From assembly GCA_964600225.1 (NCBI GenBank), contig CAZRIT010000005.1:1-64000 (forward strand): 64,000 nucleotides of DNA, written 5' to 3'. Position numbers and translations under genes: made by a program. Shown in pieces: positions 52,601 to 60,420 of this stretch (the stretch's first letter is position 1; the number at the start of each line of letters is the position of its first letter). Origin of the DNA: CAZRIT01 sp964600225 (lineage in GTDB: Bacteria > Bacillota > Clostridia > Christensenellales > CAG-138). Below the pieces are notes generated by a model, which did no database searches, had not been told where the DNA came from, and saw only the letters and a program-made list of their open reading frames with translations.

Positions 52601-53571
52601 GGGTTGTCGGGATCGGACGGATCGAGCGGCGCTTCCAGCGCAGCCAGCGCGCCCTCCGCCTGCGATACGCCCGCTTCGGCCTGACTGATGCCCGCGGCAT
52701 ACTGCGCAATGCCATCGTTGAGGTTGGGCAGGGCGCTCTTGGCGGTGTTTAACAGCGACAGGGCCTGCTTGAGGTCGCTTTCGTTCTTCGATAGCGTGCT
52801 TCGGGCCGAGGAGGTTTGGGAATCCAGCTCCTTTTGCGCCTTGTTGAGCTGGCTTTTGCCCGATTTAATCTGTTTTTCACCCTTGGCAACGGCCTCTGCG
52901 CCGTCGTCCAGCTCCTCCTGCGCATCGGCGATGGTCTCCTCGCCCTCCTCAAACTCCTTATCCACGCCGAGGCGGATTTTTTCGTTGACGGCGTCCATCT
53001 TGTCCTGCTGCAGCACGACGTTGATCTTTTGCTCGATCAGCCCGCTGGCTCTGATGCTTGCCACGCCCTCCGCGCCCTCAAGCCGCGGCAGGATGGTGTC
53101 CTCGTAGAAGCGCGACAGTTCCAGGGTATCCATGCCCTCGTAATCCACCGCGATGGCGGAGAGCGGGATCATGTTCGGGTTGATTTTGAGGATGGTGGGC
53201 ATGCCTACATAATCGTTCCAATCCTGCGAGAGCACGTCCAGCTGCTCGCGGATGTTCATGGTGGTGGCGTCCATGTTGGCGTCGCTCGAAAACTCCATCA
53301 TCACCACCGAGAAGTTTTCGCCCGAGGTGGAGCTGACGGACTTGATGTTGTCCAAAGTGGACATGGCCTGCTCCACGGGCTTGGTGATGGTGTTTTCCAC
53401 CTCCTCGGGGCTGGCGCCGACGTAGCTGGTGGCCACGATGACGTACGGCAGGTCGATATAGGGCAGCAGATCGGGCGTCATGCGCAAAAACGCCACCACA
53501 CCCAGTATGATGACCAACAGCACCGCAACCAGTACCGTGAAGGGTTTTTTGACGGACAGTTTGGCTAGCAT
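49627..53571 (-). CDS. RND-family efflux permease with coiled-coil insertion
   Basis: The 1314-residue protein is an AcrB/HAE1-like proton-driven exporter: N-terminal helix, two large external loops and 12 membrane helices, with FAIVLMYFSGVSINVISMAGLCVGVGMLVDNSIVVIENI (proton-relay region with Asp) and DLLPYIDLP-type porter starts. Between the first porter subdomains, residues about 205-455 are a long Ala/Glu/Lys/Ser heptad-like coiled coil (IADAQEELDDGAEAVAKGEKQI, EQLTDAQEELDDAKEELSDAK) absent from AcrB. No membrane-fusion protein gene is nearby, so the coiled coil may substitute for one in crossing the wall. It overlaps the TetR gene by seven bases. Confidence 0.88.
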   Translation of the reverse strand: MLAKLSVKKPFTVLVAVLLVIILGVVAFLRMTPDLLPYIDLPYVIVATSYVGASPEEVENTITKPVEQAMSTLDNIKSVSSTSGENFSVVMMEFSSDANMDATTMNIREQLDVLSQDWNDYVGMPTILKINPNMIPLSAIAVDYEGMDTLELSRFYEDTILPRLEGAEGVASIRASGLIEQKINVVLQQDKMDAVNEKIRLGVDKEFEEGEETIADAQEELDDGAEAVAKGEKQIKSGKSQLNKAQKELDSQTSSARSTLSKNESDLKQALSLLNTAKSALPNLNDGIAQYAAGISQAEAGVSQAEGALAALEAPLDPSDPDNPDATVGTPEQIAAAREGVAVAKAARDKLESERDELIGQRDQILGGLSKIGVSDPSGIDAMIATVQGGIAQVEDGYAELERQSAEAAAQISSGKSKIRSSEKKLVESKEQLTDAQEELDDAKEELSDAKQQAYDATDLNNLLSLSTIGAILGAENFSMPAGYAADATSDTEWLVYVGDKFESVEELNDLILFDLGLEGVEPIYLTDVADVFVSDNSDSTYAKINGRNGVLLSFNKQSGYATATVSDNIRSEMDAMEAEFPGLTFSALMDQGEYIKVVIGSILENIAVGAVLAVIILLIFLADIRPTFIVACSIPISVTFAIVLMYFSGVSINVISMAGLCVGVGMLVDNSIVVIENIYRLRRSGESAIRSAVSGTVQMAGAITSSTLTTVCVFVPIVFVEGITRQLFTDMALTIAYSLLASLIVALTLVPAMASGTLRRIRAPKKESRHTVLRGYESVLRFCLKNKGLALILSVLLLTVCAYALIGRGFIYLPDMDSPQMTVTVTMPENATFDEAVAMTDEIAARLHTLPEVETTGAMFATGLTSMFGVSSSETDVSQTMVYVVLKTQDDILGYVPESRRGRASTALGPVIEQLCADLDCTVAATGAGNMAEYADALGGSGVTIELYGNDLDQLQATARELSARLAAVDGLVNINDGLEDTTPALRVIVDKQKAMLEGLTVAQVYQNIALALTADATVSTIEDSNSDIVIRMQEQDPTVTDIRERILTFTTQDGSYKKVALKDIATFSESETLQSIGRNEQRRYMTISAEIAAGHNVTLVTADAQAALKDFPLPSGMSIEFTGENETIMSALRDLGLMLLLGVVLVYLIMVAQFQSLLSPFIVMMTIPLAFTGGLIALLMCGMELSIMAMIGFIMLVGIIVNNGIVLIDTMNRLRQDGLDRREAIVSACTIRMRPVLMTALTTILGLVPMAMGLGIGGGLIQPIAIVCIGGLTYATLMTLFVVPIMYDILVKRPPRKVSKEDLAIIEEEELE

Positions 53572-54206
53572 GAAATGCTCCTTTTGGCGGATGCGTCGCG
53601 TCGGCGCATGCCGTATTGCACAATTTCCAGCTTCCGCCGGAAGCGCTTGCGCTGGCGGGCGGCGTCCGAGGGATTGTTGAATAACTCGAACAGCGCGGGC
53701 TTTAAGAGCGCAAACAAGATTTCCAGTATCTGCATCAAATCGTCCGCTTCATCGCAGCAAAGCGTGGATTTGTCGATGAGATCGAGGTTTTCGGAGATCA
53801 GCTTTCCGACGGAATCGAGCACCATGCCGTTGATGGCCTGATCGTCCTCGGCGCCGTGGAATGTAAACAGGCCCATGAACACCTTGGCGTCCGCACAGGA
53901 GGCGGAAAAGCGGATGGATTCGTCATAGCCCGCCAGGAGCGCCTTGAACAAATCCCCGTGGCTCGATTCCAGCGCCTCGCGCGCGCAGCGCTGCATGGCG
54001 TCGCTGTAATCCTGTATCAAAAAGGCGCAAAGATCGTGGCGATCGCGGAAGTATTGATAGTAGCTGCCGCGTGAAATGCCCGCGTTTTGCACGATGCGGT
54101 TGATGGACGCATCCTGCAGCGGCACGCGCGACAGCTCCTGCTTGATGGCGGCGATGAGCTTTTGCCGCTTCTGCGGCGGCAGATTGTAGAAGGTTTCCGA
54201 TGGCAT
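53565..54206 (-). CDS. TetR-family regulator of the RND exporter
   Basis: The 213-residue protein has an N-terminal TetR DNA-binding domain (KRQKLIAAIKQELSRVPLQDASINRIVQNAGISRGSYYQYFRDRHDL) and a helical ligand domain. The ATG at 54206 follows AAAGGAGCG; an in-frame ATG 33 bases earlier lacks a site. A 30-base palindrome lies 74 bases upstream. Being co-transcribed with the pump, it probably represses both until an exported compound binds. Confidence 0.9.
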   Translation of the reverse strand: MPSETFYNLPPQKRQKLIAAIKQELSRVPLQDASINRIVQNAGISRGSYYQYFRDRHDLCAFLIQDYSDAMQRCAREALESSHGDLFKALLAGYDESIRFSASCADAKVFMGLFTFHGAEDDQAINGMVLDSVGKLISENLDLIDKSTLCCDEADDLMQILEILFALLKPALFELFNNPSDAARQRKRFRRKLEIVQYGMRRRDASAKRSISC

Positions 54207-54279
54207 GCGGCGCGCTCCTTTCCGTGATGCGGGGGCCATGGCTCCATGGCAGTGAATATATGCGGCAAGGCATATAAAA

Positions 54280-54309
54280 ATGACAGGCTGTCATGTGACA
54301 ACCTGTCAT
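54280..54309. promoter_or_regulatory. TetR operator
   Basis: An almost perfect 30-base palindrome: ATGACAGG-x-TGTCA, centre TG, TGACA-x-CCTGTCAT, one mismatched pair. On the minus strand it covers a likely -35 (TTGTCA) and spacer before TTATAT, so binding would block the TetR-RND unit. Confidence 0.75.
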
Positions 54310-54406
54310 ATTGTAGTCGTTTGTCCGTTGTTACGTCAATACGGATGCGGCAGAGTTCACAATTGTGTTGCGTTTGCGCATGCGCAGCATCGGGAAAGGC
54401 TTGCCG

Positions 54407-55111
54407 CTACCTGCGCTTTTTGAGCCAGGAGACGATATCGCTGCCGATGGTCAGGCCGAGCTTTCGCTGCAGATTGAGCGACGCCACGTTATCGGTAACG
54501 ACCTGGCAATAGGGCGTGACGCCCTGCGAGACGAGGGCGTTGATCAGATGCGCCTCCAGCGAAAACGCCAGCCCGTGGTGGCGGTAATCGGGCAGGATTT
54601 CCAGCATGCCCATGGAGTGCTCGTCGTGGGTGCCGATAAAGCCCACCAGCGCCCCGTCCATCCACGCGCCGTACATGCCCGCGTCGATGCGCTCCCGTAT
54701 ATACCGCGGGTCCTCGATGGCGTGATAGTGCTCGCTCACAAACGGCGCGTCCGCCTGCGTCAGCGTGCGGATTTCGGCGCCGCGGGGCAGCTCGTACGGC
54801 ACGGGCTGTGCGCTTTGATACGCGCAGTTGTAGCAATCCATGAGCGTTTCAAAGCCGTATTGACCCACCAGCACGTCTCTGAGCGGCGTGGCGTGCGCCA
54901 CCACAAGGCCGCTGTTGCAAACCAGCGGCAGCACGCGCTGCTGCGCCGCCGCGCTTTCGGCGGTGACAAACGTGTACTCGGGCGGGAGCCTTAGCACCAG
55001 GGCATCACCCGAAAGATAGCTTATCTGCGCCTTCGGGTCGGTCAAAATCGCCAGCATATCGGCGTGCAGCAGGGGTTTTTGTTCCAGATACTGTCGTGCC
55101 TGTTCTTTCAT
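54407..55111 (-). CDS. GNAT-family acetyltransferase
   Basis: The 234-residue protein has a C-terminal GNAT domain of the FR47-like kind: GALVGFIGTHDEHSMGMLEILPDYRHHGLAFSLEAHLI and DNVASLNLQRKLGL. The N-terminal half is a less conserved partner domain. The start ATG at 55111 is only seven bases after a TATAAT, so the mRNA may begin at the start codon itself (leaderless); an in-frame ATG at 55153 is the alternative. Substrate unknown. It is a single-gene unit next to the polysaccharide cluster. Confidence 0.75.
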   Translation of the reverse strand: MKEQARQYLEQKPLLHADMLAILTDPKAQISYLSGDALVLRLPPEYTFVTAESAAAQQRVLPLVCNSGLVVAHATPLRDVLVGQYGFETLMDCYNCAYQSAQPVPYELPRGAEIRTLTQADAPFVSEHYHAIEDPRYIRERIDAGMYGAWMDGALVGFIGTHDEHSMGMLEILPDYRHHGLAFSLEAHLINALVSQGVTPYCQVVTDNVASLNLQRKLGLTIGSDIVSWLKKRR

Positions 55112-55245
55112 GAAAGCGATTATAGCATGATCAAATCGGTGAAGTAAATACATGGCATACTGCCTTTGCGCCGTTTGACAAAGGATAGGTCGAATGATAC
55201 ACTGATTTCGTTACTTTTGTGCGGTGAACAGGAGGCTTTCGACGC

Positions 55246-56109
55246 ATGGCGGATTTGACGGCCATCGTACTGACCAGGAATGAACAGGCCAATATCGGCG
55301 CGTGCATTGACAGCGTGCGCGGCTTTGCCAAGCGCGTGGCGGTGATCGATTGCGGCAGCACCGATGAAACGGTGAACATCGCGCTGGAAAAAGGCGCGGA
55401 GGTATTCACGCACGATTTTACCTATTACGCCGCGCAGTTCAACTGGGCCATCGACAACATCGGCGTGGACACCCGCTGGACGCTCAGGCTGGATGCGGAC
55501 GAGCGTTTTACGCCCGCAGTCTGCGCGCAGTGCGAACAGATCATGCGTGCGCACGAAGAGGACGACGTCAACGGCATCGTCATCGAGGCGGATTTTTACT
55601 TTCTGGGCCGCCTGATGAAGCACGGGCTGACCAACAAGCGCAAGATCATGGTCTTCAAAACGGGCGTGGGCCGCATCGAGGACAGAAAGCGCGATGCGCA
55701 CACGGTGCTCTCCCATGGCCGCACCGTGGCGATACGCGAGCGGTTTTTGCATTACGATTTTAAGGATCTCAACAGCTATATCAGCCGCTACAACTGGTAC
55801 ACCATCCGCGAACTGCAGGATTATCTGGCGTACGAGGCGGGCGGCGGCTACGACGTCAATACCGATCAAAAGCTCAAAAAGCACCGCAAGCACAAGTTTA
55901 CCGTGTACTACCGCGCGCCGATGTTTCTGCGCGCGTGGCTGTGGTTTATGTATAACTATTATTTGAAGCTCGGTTTCCTCGACGGGCGCGAGGGGTATAT
56001 CTACAACTACCTCGAATGCTACTGGTACCGCTTCCTGGTGGACGCCAAAATTTACGAACACCGCATTACGGGCGGCGCGCCGGAGGAACTGGGCGCGCTG
56101 AAGGGCTGA
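55246..56109 (+). CDS. Family 2 glycosyltransferase
   Basis: The 287-residue protein has a GT-A fold: AIVLTRNEQANIGACIDSV, then DCGSTDETVNIA, LRLDADERF (D-x-D for metal and nucleotide-sugar) and a C-terminal amphipathic region with WLWFMYNYYLKLGFLDGREGY. This ending resembles WaaE/KdtX-type glucosyltransferases. AGGAGG lies ahead of the ATG. It is the first gene of the polysaccharide cluster, followed after five bases by the double GT4. Confidence 0.88.
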   Translation: MADLTAIVLTRNEQANIGACIDSVRGFAKRVAVIDCGSTDETVNIALEKGAEVFTHDFTYYAAQFNWAIDNIGVDTRWTLRLDADERFTPAVCAQCEQIMRAHEEDDVNGIVIEADFYFLGRLMKHGLTNKRKIMVFKTGVGRIEDRKRDAHTVLSHGRTVAIRERFLHYDFKDLNSYISRYNWYTIRELQDYLAYEAGGGYDVNTDQKLKKHRKHKFTVYYRAPMFLRAWLWFMYNYYLKLGFLDGREGYIYNYLECYWYRFLVDAKIYEHRITGGAPEELGALKG

Positions 56110-56114
56110 ACCCC

Positions 56115-58301
56115 ATGAGCGCTCCGATTCGGGTGCTGTGCGTGATCACGGTGCGGTTTGCCGAAAACGGCATATCCGCATTCGTCATGAACCACTACCG
56201 CCACATGGACCCAAAGCGGGTGCATGTGGATTTTGCCGCGCCCAACCTGCCTTCCGAGGCCGTACAGCAAGAGATCGCCGCGCGCGGCGGGCAAATCCAT
56301 GTGTTCCCCATGCGCAACCGAAACCCCCTTGCCTATATCCGTAAGCTTTCCGATTGCATCCGAAACAACCGCTACGATATTGTCCACGCCCACGGCAACA
56401 GCGCCACGCTGTATCTGGAGATGGCGGCGGCCAGGCGCGGGGGCGCCATGGTGCGCATTCCGCACAGCCATAACACCGCCTGCGCCATGCGGCTGGCGGA
56501 CAAGCTGCTGCGCGGCGCGTTTTACCGCAGCTATACCCATGCGTTTGCCTGCGGCGAGGCGGCGGGGCAATGGCTGTTCCCGCACCGCCCGTTTACGGTG
56601 GCGCAAAACGCCGTGGATGCGGCGCATTATGCGTTTGATGCGGACAAGCGCATGGCCGTGCGCAGCGCGTGCGGGTTTGCCGACGACGCGTTTGTGGTGG
56701 CGCACGTCGGCTCGTTCAATGCGCAAAAGAACCATGCATTTTTGATCGACGCGTTCCGCGCGCTTGCGGCAAAACGGCCCGAGGCAAGGCTGCTGCTGGT
56801 TGGCGGCGGGGCGCTCATGGAGCAGGCGCGGCAACAGGCGGCGGCGTACGGGCTGAGCGAGCGGGTGTGCTTTGCGGGCGCGGTGCCCGATGCGGCGGCG
56901 TACCTGTCGGCGGCGGATGTGTTTGCGCTCCCCTCCAACCACGAGGGTTTGCCGTTTACCCTCATCGAGGCGCAGCTAAACGGCCTGTCGTGCGTGGTGT
57001 CCGAGCATGTGACAAGCGAGGCGTTTTTGACCGATACGGTCGCCGTCGCGCCGCTTTCCGACGGGGCCGATGGCTGGGCCAAGCGGCTGGGAGAGCAGCC
57101 CTTGCGGGATCGGCCGCAGGCCTGTGCGTTGGCCCGAGCGGCGGCCGAAGCGCGCGGGTTCGATGTGCGGGAAAACGCCGAAAGGCTGACGGAACTGCTG
57201 GAACAATTCGTCGCCGAGGCGTGCCCCAAAAGCGTGCTGTTTGTAACGCACAAGATGAGCGGCGGCGGGTGCGAGCGCGTGATTGCGCAGCTGTTGCAGC
57301 GTTTTACCGAGCAGGGTACGCGCTGTACGCTGGCAACGGAATGCAACGTGCCTTCATTTTATACTTTGCCGAAGGCTGTCGATGTGATATCCTTATTGGA
57401 TAGCCAAACGATGGCGGCCTCGGATGTGCCGCGCGCCTATCGGCGATTAAGGCGCGTTGTCAGGGAGCGAAAGCCCGATGTGGTGCTGGCCATGCCCGAG
57501 AAGGTGAACGTGTGGACGGTGCTGTTTTTATTGGGCACGGGCGTGCCCGTGGTGGTCAGCGAGCGCAACGACCCCGGGCGCCACCCCAAAAGCCGCATCA
57601 AACGGCTGCTCAGGCGCCTGATTTACCCGTTTGCGGCGGGGTTTGTGTTCCAGACCGAGCAGGCGCGCGATTGCTTCCCGCGTGCGATTCGTCGGCGCGG
57701 CGTTGTACTGGATAACCCGCTGGATATCGATCGGCTGCCGACGGCGGGGGTCGATCGTCGCACGCGCACGGTGGTCGGCGCGGGGCGGCTGGACGGGCAA
57801 AAGAACTTTCCGCTTTTGATACGCGCGTTTGCGGCGTTTCGTCGCACGCATCCCGATTGGACGCTGCGTATCTACGGCGAGGGCGCGGCGCGCGCGGCCC
57901 TGCAGCGCTTAATGGATGAATCGCTGCCGCGGGGCGCGGCGGAGCTGGCGGGGCAGACGGATGACCTGCCCGCAAAGCTCAGATCGTGCGGCGTGTTTGC
58001 GCTCAGCTCCGATTTTGAGGGCATGCCAAACGCATTGATCGAGGCCATGGCCACGGGCACTGCGTGCGTGGCGACCGATTGCCCCGTATACGGGGTACGC
58101 GCGCTGGTAAACGACGGGGAAAACGGCCTGCTCGTGCCCGTGGGCGACGAGGCGGCGTTGACGAGAGCCCTGTGTACGCTGGCCGACGACGAAGCGCAAA
58201 GGGAGCGGCTGGGGACCAATGCGGCCGTGGTGCGCGTGCGGCTGGACGACCGCACAGTGGCGGAGAAATGGAGGCGGTATCTTGGGCAAAGCAGAGGTTA
58301 G
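56115..58301 (+). CDS. Tandem double family 4 glycosyltransferase
   Basis: The 728-residue chain contains two complete GT-B transferases in a row. Half 1 (about 1-370) shows NGISAFVMNHYRHM, VHAHGNSATLYLEMA, VAHVGSFNAQKNHAFLI and LPSNHEGLPFTLIEAQ. Half 2 (about 378-728) shows VTHKMSGGGCERVIAQ, VGAGRLDGQKNFPLLI and LSSDFEGMPNALIEAMATG. Both have the Glu-rich nucleotide-sugar motif, so both may be active and add two successive sugars. It is co-transcribed with its neighbours; the next gene starts within its 3' end. Confidence 0.88.
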   Translation: MSAPIRVLCVITVRFAENGISAFVMNHYRHMDPKRVHVDFAAPNLPSEAVQQEIAARGGQIHVFPMRNRNPLAYIRKLSDCIRNNRYDIVHAHGNSATLYLEMAAARRGGAMVRIPHSHNTACAMRLADKLLRGAFYRSYTHAFACGEAAGQWLFPHRPFTVAQNAVDAAHYAFDADKRMAVRSACGFADDAFVVAHVGSFNAQKNHAFLIDAFRALAAKRPEARLLLVGGGALMEQARQQAAAYGLSERVCFAGAVPDAAAYLSAADVFALPSNHEGLPFTLIEAQLNGLSCVVSEHVTSEAFLTDTVAVAPLSDGADGWAKRLGEQPLRDRPQACALARAAAEARGFDVRENAERLTELLEQFVAEACPKSVLFVTHKMSGGGCERVIAQLLQRFTEQGTRCTLATECNVPSFYTLPKAVDVISLLDSQTMAASDVPRAYRRLRRVVRERKPDVVLAMPEKVNVWTVLFLLGTGVPVVVSERNDPGRHPKSRIKRLLRRLIYPFAAGFVFQTEQARDCFPRAIRRRGVVLDNPLDIDRLPTAGVDRRTRTVVGAGRLDGQKNFPLLIRAFAAFRRTHPDWTLRIYGEGAARAALQRLMDESLPRGAAELAGQTDDLPAKLRSCGVFALSSDFEGMPNALIEAMATGTACVATDCPVYGVRALVNDGENGLLVPVGDEAALTRALCTLADDEAQRERLGTNAAVVRVRLDDRTVAEKWRRYLGQSRG

Positions 58302-60420
58302 TGCATGGCGCGGCGGCATGGCGCGGGCGTTGCCGTATCTGGCGGACGCGGCGTTTCTGCTGTGGCTACTGACCGAGACGGCGTTTGAGCATACCATGGC
58401 GTCCAGGCTGTGCCTGCTGCTGTTTGCGGGCGTTATAGGGCTGTGGATGCTCGTGGAAAAGAAGGCGTTTTTCGGGTTCTTCATCCCTTGGTATGTGCTC
58501 ATGCTCGTCTGGTGCGCGCTGGTGACGTTTACCTGCGCCACAAGCCGCAGCGCGTCGATGGGGATTCTCGCGACCATGTGCCTCAACCTGGTATTTTTGT
58601 TCATGGTGTATCAGTATGCGCTGCTGCGGCGCGATTTTGACAGGCTGTTTCTGGCGTTCATGCTGGGCGTGGCGCTGCTTTCCGTCATCACGGTGATACG
58701 CTGCTGGCCGCTCGATATTGTGAACAGTCGGCTGGGCATGGCGCGTGACGGCGTGGGCGAACTGACCATCTACATCAACCCCAACTGGATTGGCATGATG
58801 GCGGCGTTTGCGTTTGGGATGGCGTTGTCGCGGCTGTGGCGCAAGGGCGACGTCAAGTGGGCGTACCTGCCCGCGGTGCTGTTCTTTGTCGCCATTGTGC
58901 TGCTGACCAAATCCATCAAGGCGTACGGCATTGTATATGCCATGACGCTGACGGTGTTTTTGCTGCGTTACCCCAAATGGTGGTGGCTCAAGCTCATTGC
59001 CATCGTGGCGTTTTGCGTGTGGTTCTTCACCTCGGTGCTGGATGGGTTCAATTTTATTGACGATATCTTTTTCCGCAGGCTTCGGTATACTTACCTCAAC
59101 CTGTTTCAAGGCGGAACGTACGATACGTCGCTGGATGCGCGCGGGAGCCTGGCGTCGGTGGGCCTAAGGGCGTTTCTGCTGCGGCCGCTGACGGGCTACG
59201 GCCCAGGTGGCTTCGGCTTTTTGGAGGGCTCCATGGAGAGCTACTCCCACAACAACTACATCGAGCTCATGGTGTCGGGCGGCGTGCCGCTGCTGTTGAT
59301 CTACTATGCGCCGCAGGCGATTGCCATCGTGCGCGCATTTCGGCACAGACCCATGTCGAACGCGGTGCGGGTGCTGCTGCCGTTTGCACTGCTGCATATG
59401 GTCATGGACTACGCCATGGTGTCGTATGTGGACCGCACGGCGTTGATTTGGCCCGTGCTGCTGATGGCGGCGGTGCGGCTGGAGCAAAACGTGCTAAACG
59501 ACGGCGCGCGCGGCTACCTGAATGTGACCAACCCGTGCCGATTGGTGGCGTGGTGCAGCGTGAAGGGGCGGTTGCAGTGGGTGCCCGACAGGCTGTATTT
59601 ACGCATGCTCTATCGCGGGTGCCTGAACAAAAAGCTGCATTTAAACCCGCCCGTGACCATGAATGAAAAGCTGCAATGGCTCAAGCTCAACGACCATAAC
59701 CCGCTCTATCACACCCTGGCTGACAAGGCGGCCGTGCGGGCGTATGTGGCCGAGCGCGCGGGCGAGGATGTGCTGATAGCGCAGCTTGGGCTGTGGGACG
59801 ACCCGATGCAGATCGATTTTTCCGCATTGCCCGATCGCTTCGTGCTCAAATGCACGCATGATTCGGGCGGCGTGCGCGTGTGTGCCGACAAGCAATCGTT
59901 CGATGCGGCGGAGGCCGTGGCGTTTTTGCAAAAGCGCATGAAAACGAGCTACTATCCCGCGGGGCGCGAGTGGGCGTACAAGGGCCTGACGCCCGGGGTC
60001 ATGGCGGAGGCGTTCATCGGCGCGCCCGACGGTACGCCGCCCGACGACTACAAGTTTTTCTGCTTCCATGGCCGTGCGGAGGCGGTTTGCATCTGCACCG
60101 ACCGCACCGCGCACGGGGCGAAGTACTATTTTTATGATCGGGAGCTGAAACCCTTGCGCGTCAACGATGTGACCGCCGCGCTGCCCGACGATACGCCGTA
60201 TCCCAAGCCGATTGGGTATGAACGCATGCTCTCCGTGGCCGAAACGCTTGCCGCGGGCATTCCGCATGTGCGCGTGGATTTGTACGATGTGGAAGGCAGG
60301 GTCTATTTCGGCGAGATGACGTTTTACGATCAGAGCGGGCTGGCCAACGATTATGTCGGCGACGGCGACCGCGTCATGGGCGATTTTTTGCGGATTGAGG
60401 AGTGCCAAACATGCGTCTGA
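58282..60420 (+). CDS. O-antigen-ligase/polymerase fused to a TupA-like ATP-grasp domain
   Basis: The 712-residue protein has two parts. Residues about 10-415 are a multi-pass membrane domain of the O-antigen ligase/Wzy type, with the external loop TGYGPGGFGFLEG...SHNNYIELMVSGGVPLLL (conserved His-Asn). Residues about 425-712 are a soluble TupA-like ATP-grasp domain of the teichuronopeptide type: NPPVTMNEKLQWLKLNDHNPLY, DRFVLKCTHDSGGVRVCAD, DDYKFFCFHGRAEAV, VRVDLYDVEGRVYFGEMTFYDQSG. The likely start is TTG at 58282, seven bases after GGAGG; ATG at 58318 is possible. The fusion suggests that chain polymerisation and addition of an amino acid or peptide are linked. Confidence 0.8.
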   Translation: MGKAEVSAWRGGMARALPYLADAAFLLWLLTETAFEHTMASRLCLLLFAGVIGLWMLVEKKAFFGFFIPWYVLMLVWCALVTFTCATSRSASMGILATMCLNLVFLFMVYQYALLRRDFDRLFLAFMLGVALLSVITVIRCWPLDIVNSRLGMARDGVGELTIYINPNWIGMMAAFAFGMALSRLWRKGDVKWAYLPAVLFFVAIVLLTKSIKAYGIVYAMTLTVFLLRYPKWWWLKLIAIVAFCVWFFTSVLDGFNFIDDIFFRRLRYTYLNLFQGGTYDTSLDARGSLASVGLRAFLLRPLTGYGPGGFGFLEGSMESYSHNNYIELMVSGGVPLLLIYYAPQAIAIVRAFRHRPMSNAVRVLLPFALLHMVMDYAMVSYVDRTALIWPVLLMAAVRLEQNVLNDGARGYLNVTNPCRLVAWCSVKGRLQWVPDRLYLRMLYRGCLNKKLHLNPPVTMNEKLQWLKLNDHNPLYHTLADKAAVRAYVAERAGEDVLIAQLGLWDDPMQIDFSALPDRFVLKCTHDSGGVRVCADKQSFDAAEAVAFLQKRMKTSYYPAGREWAYKGLTPGVMAEAFIGAPDGTPPDDYKFFCFHGRAEAVCICTDRTAHGAKYYFYDRELKPLRVNDVTAALPDDTPYPKPIGYERMLSVAETLAAGIPHVRVDLYDVEGRVYFGEMTFYDQSGLANDYVGDGDRVMGDFLRIEECQTCV

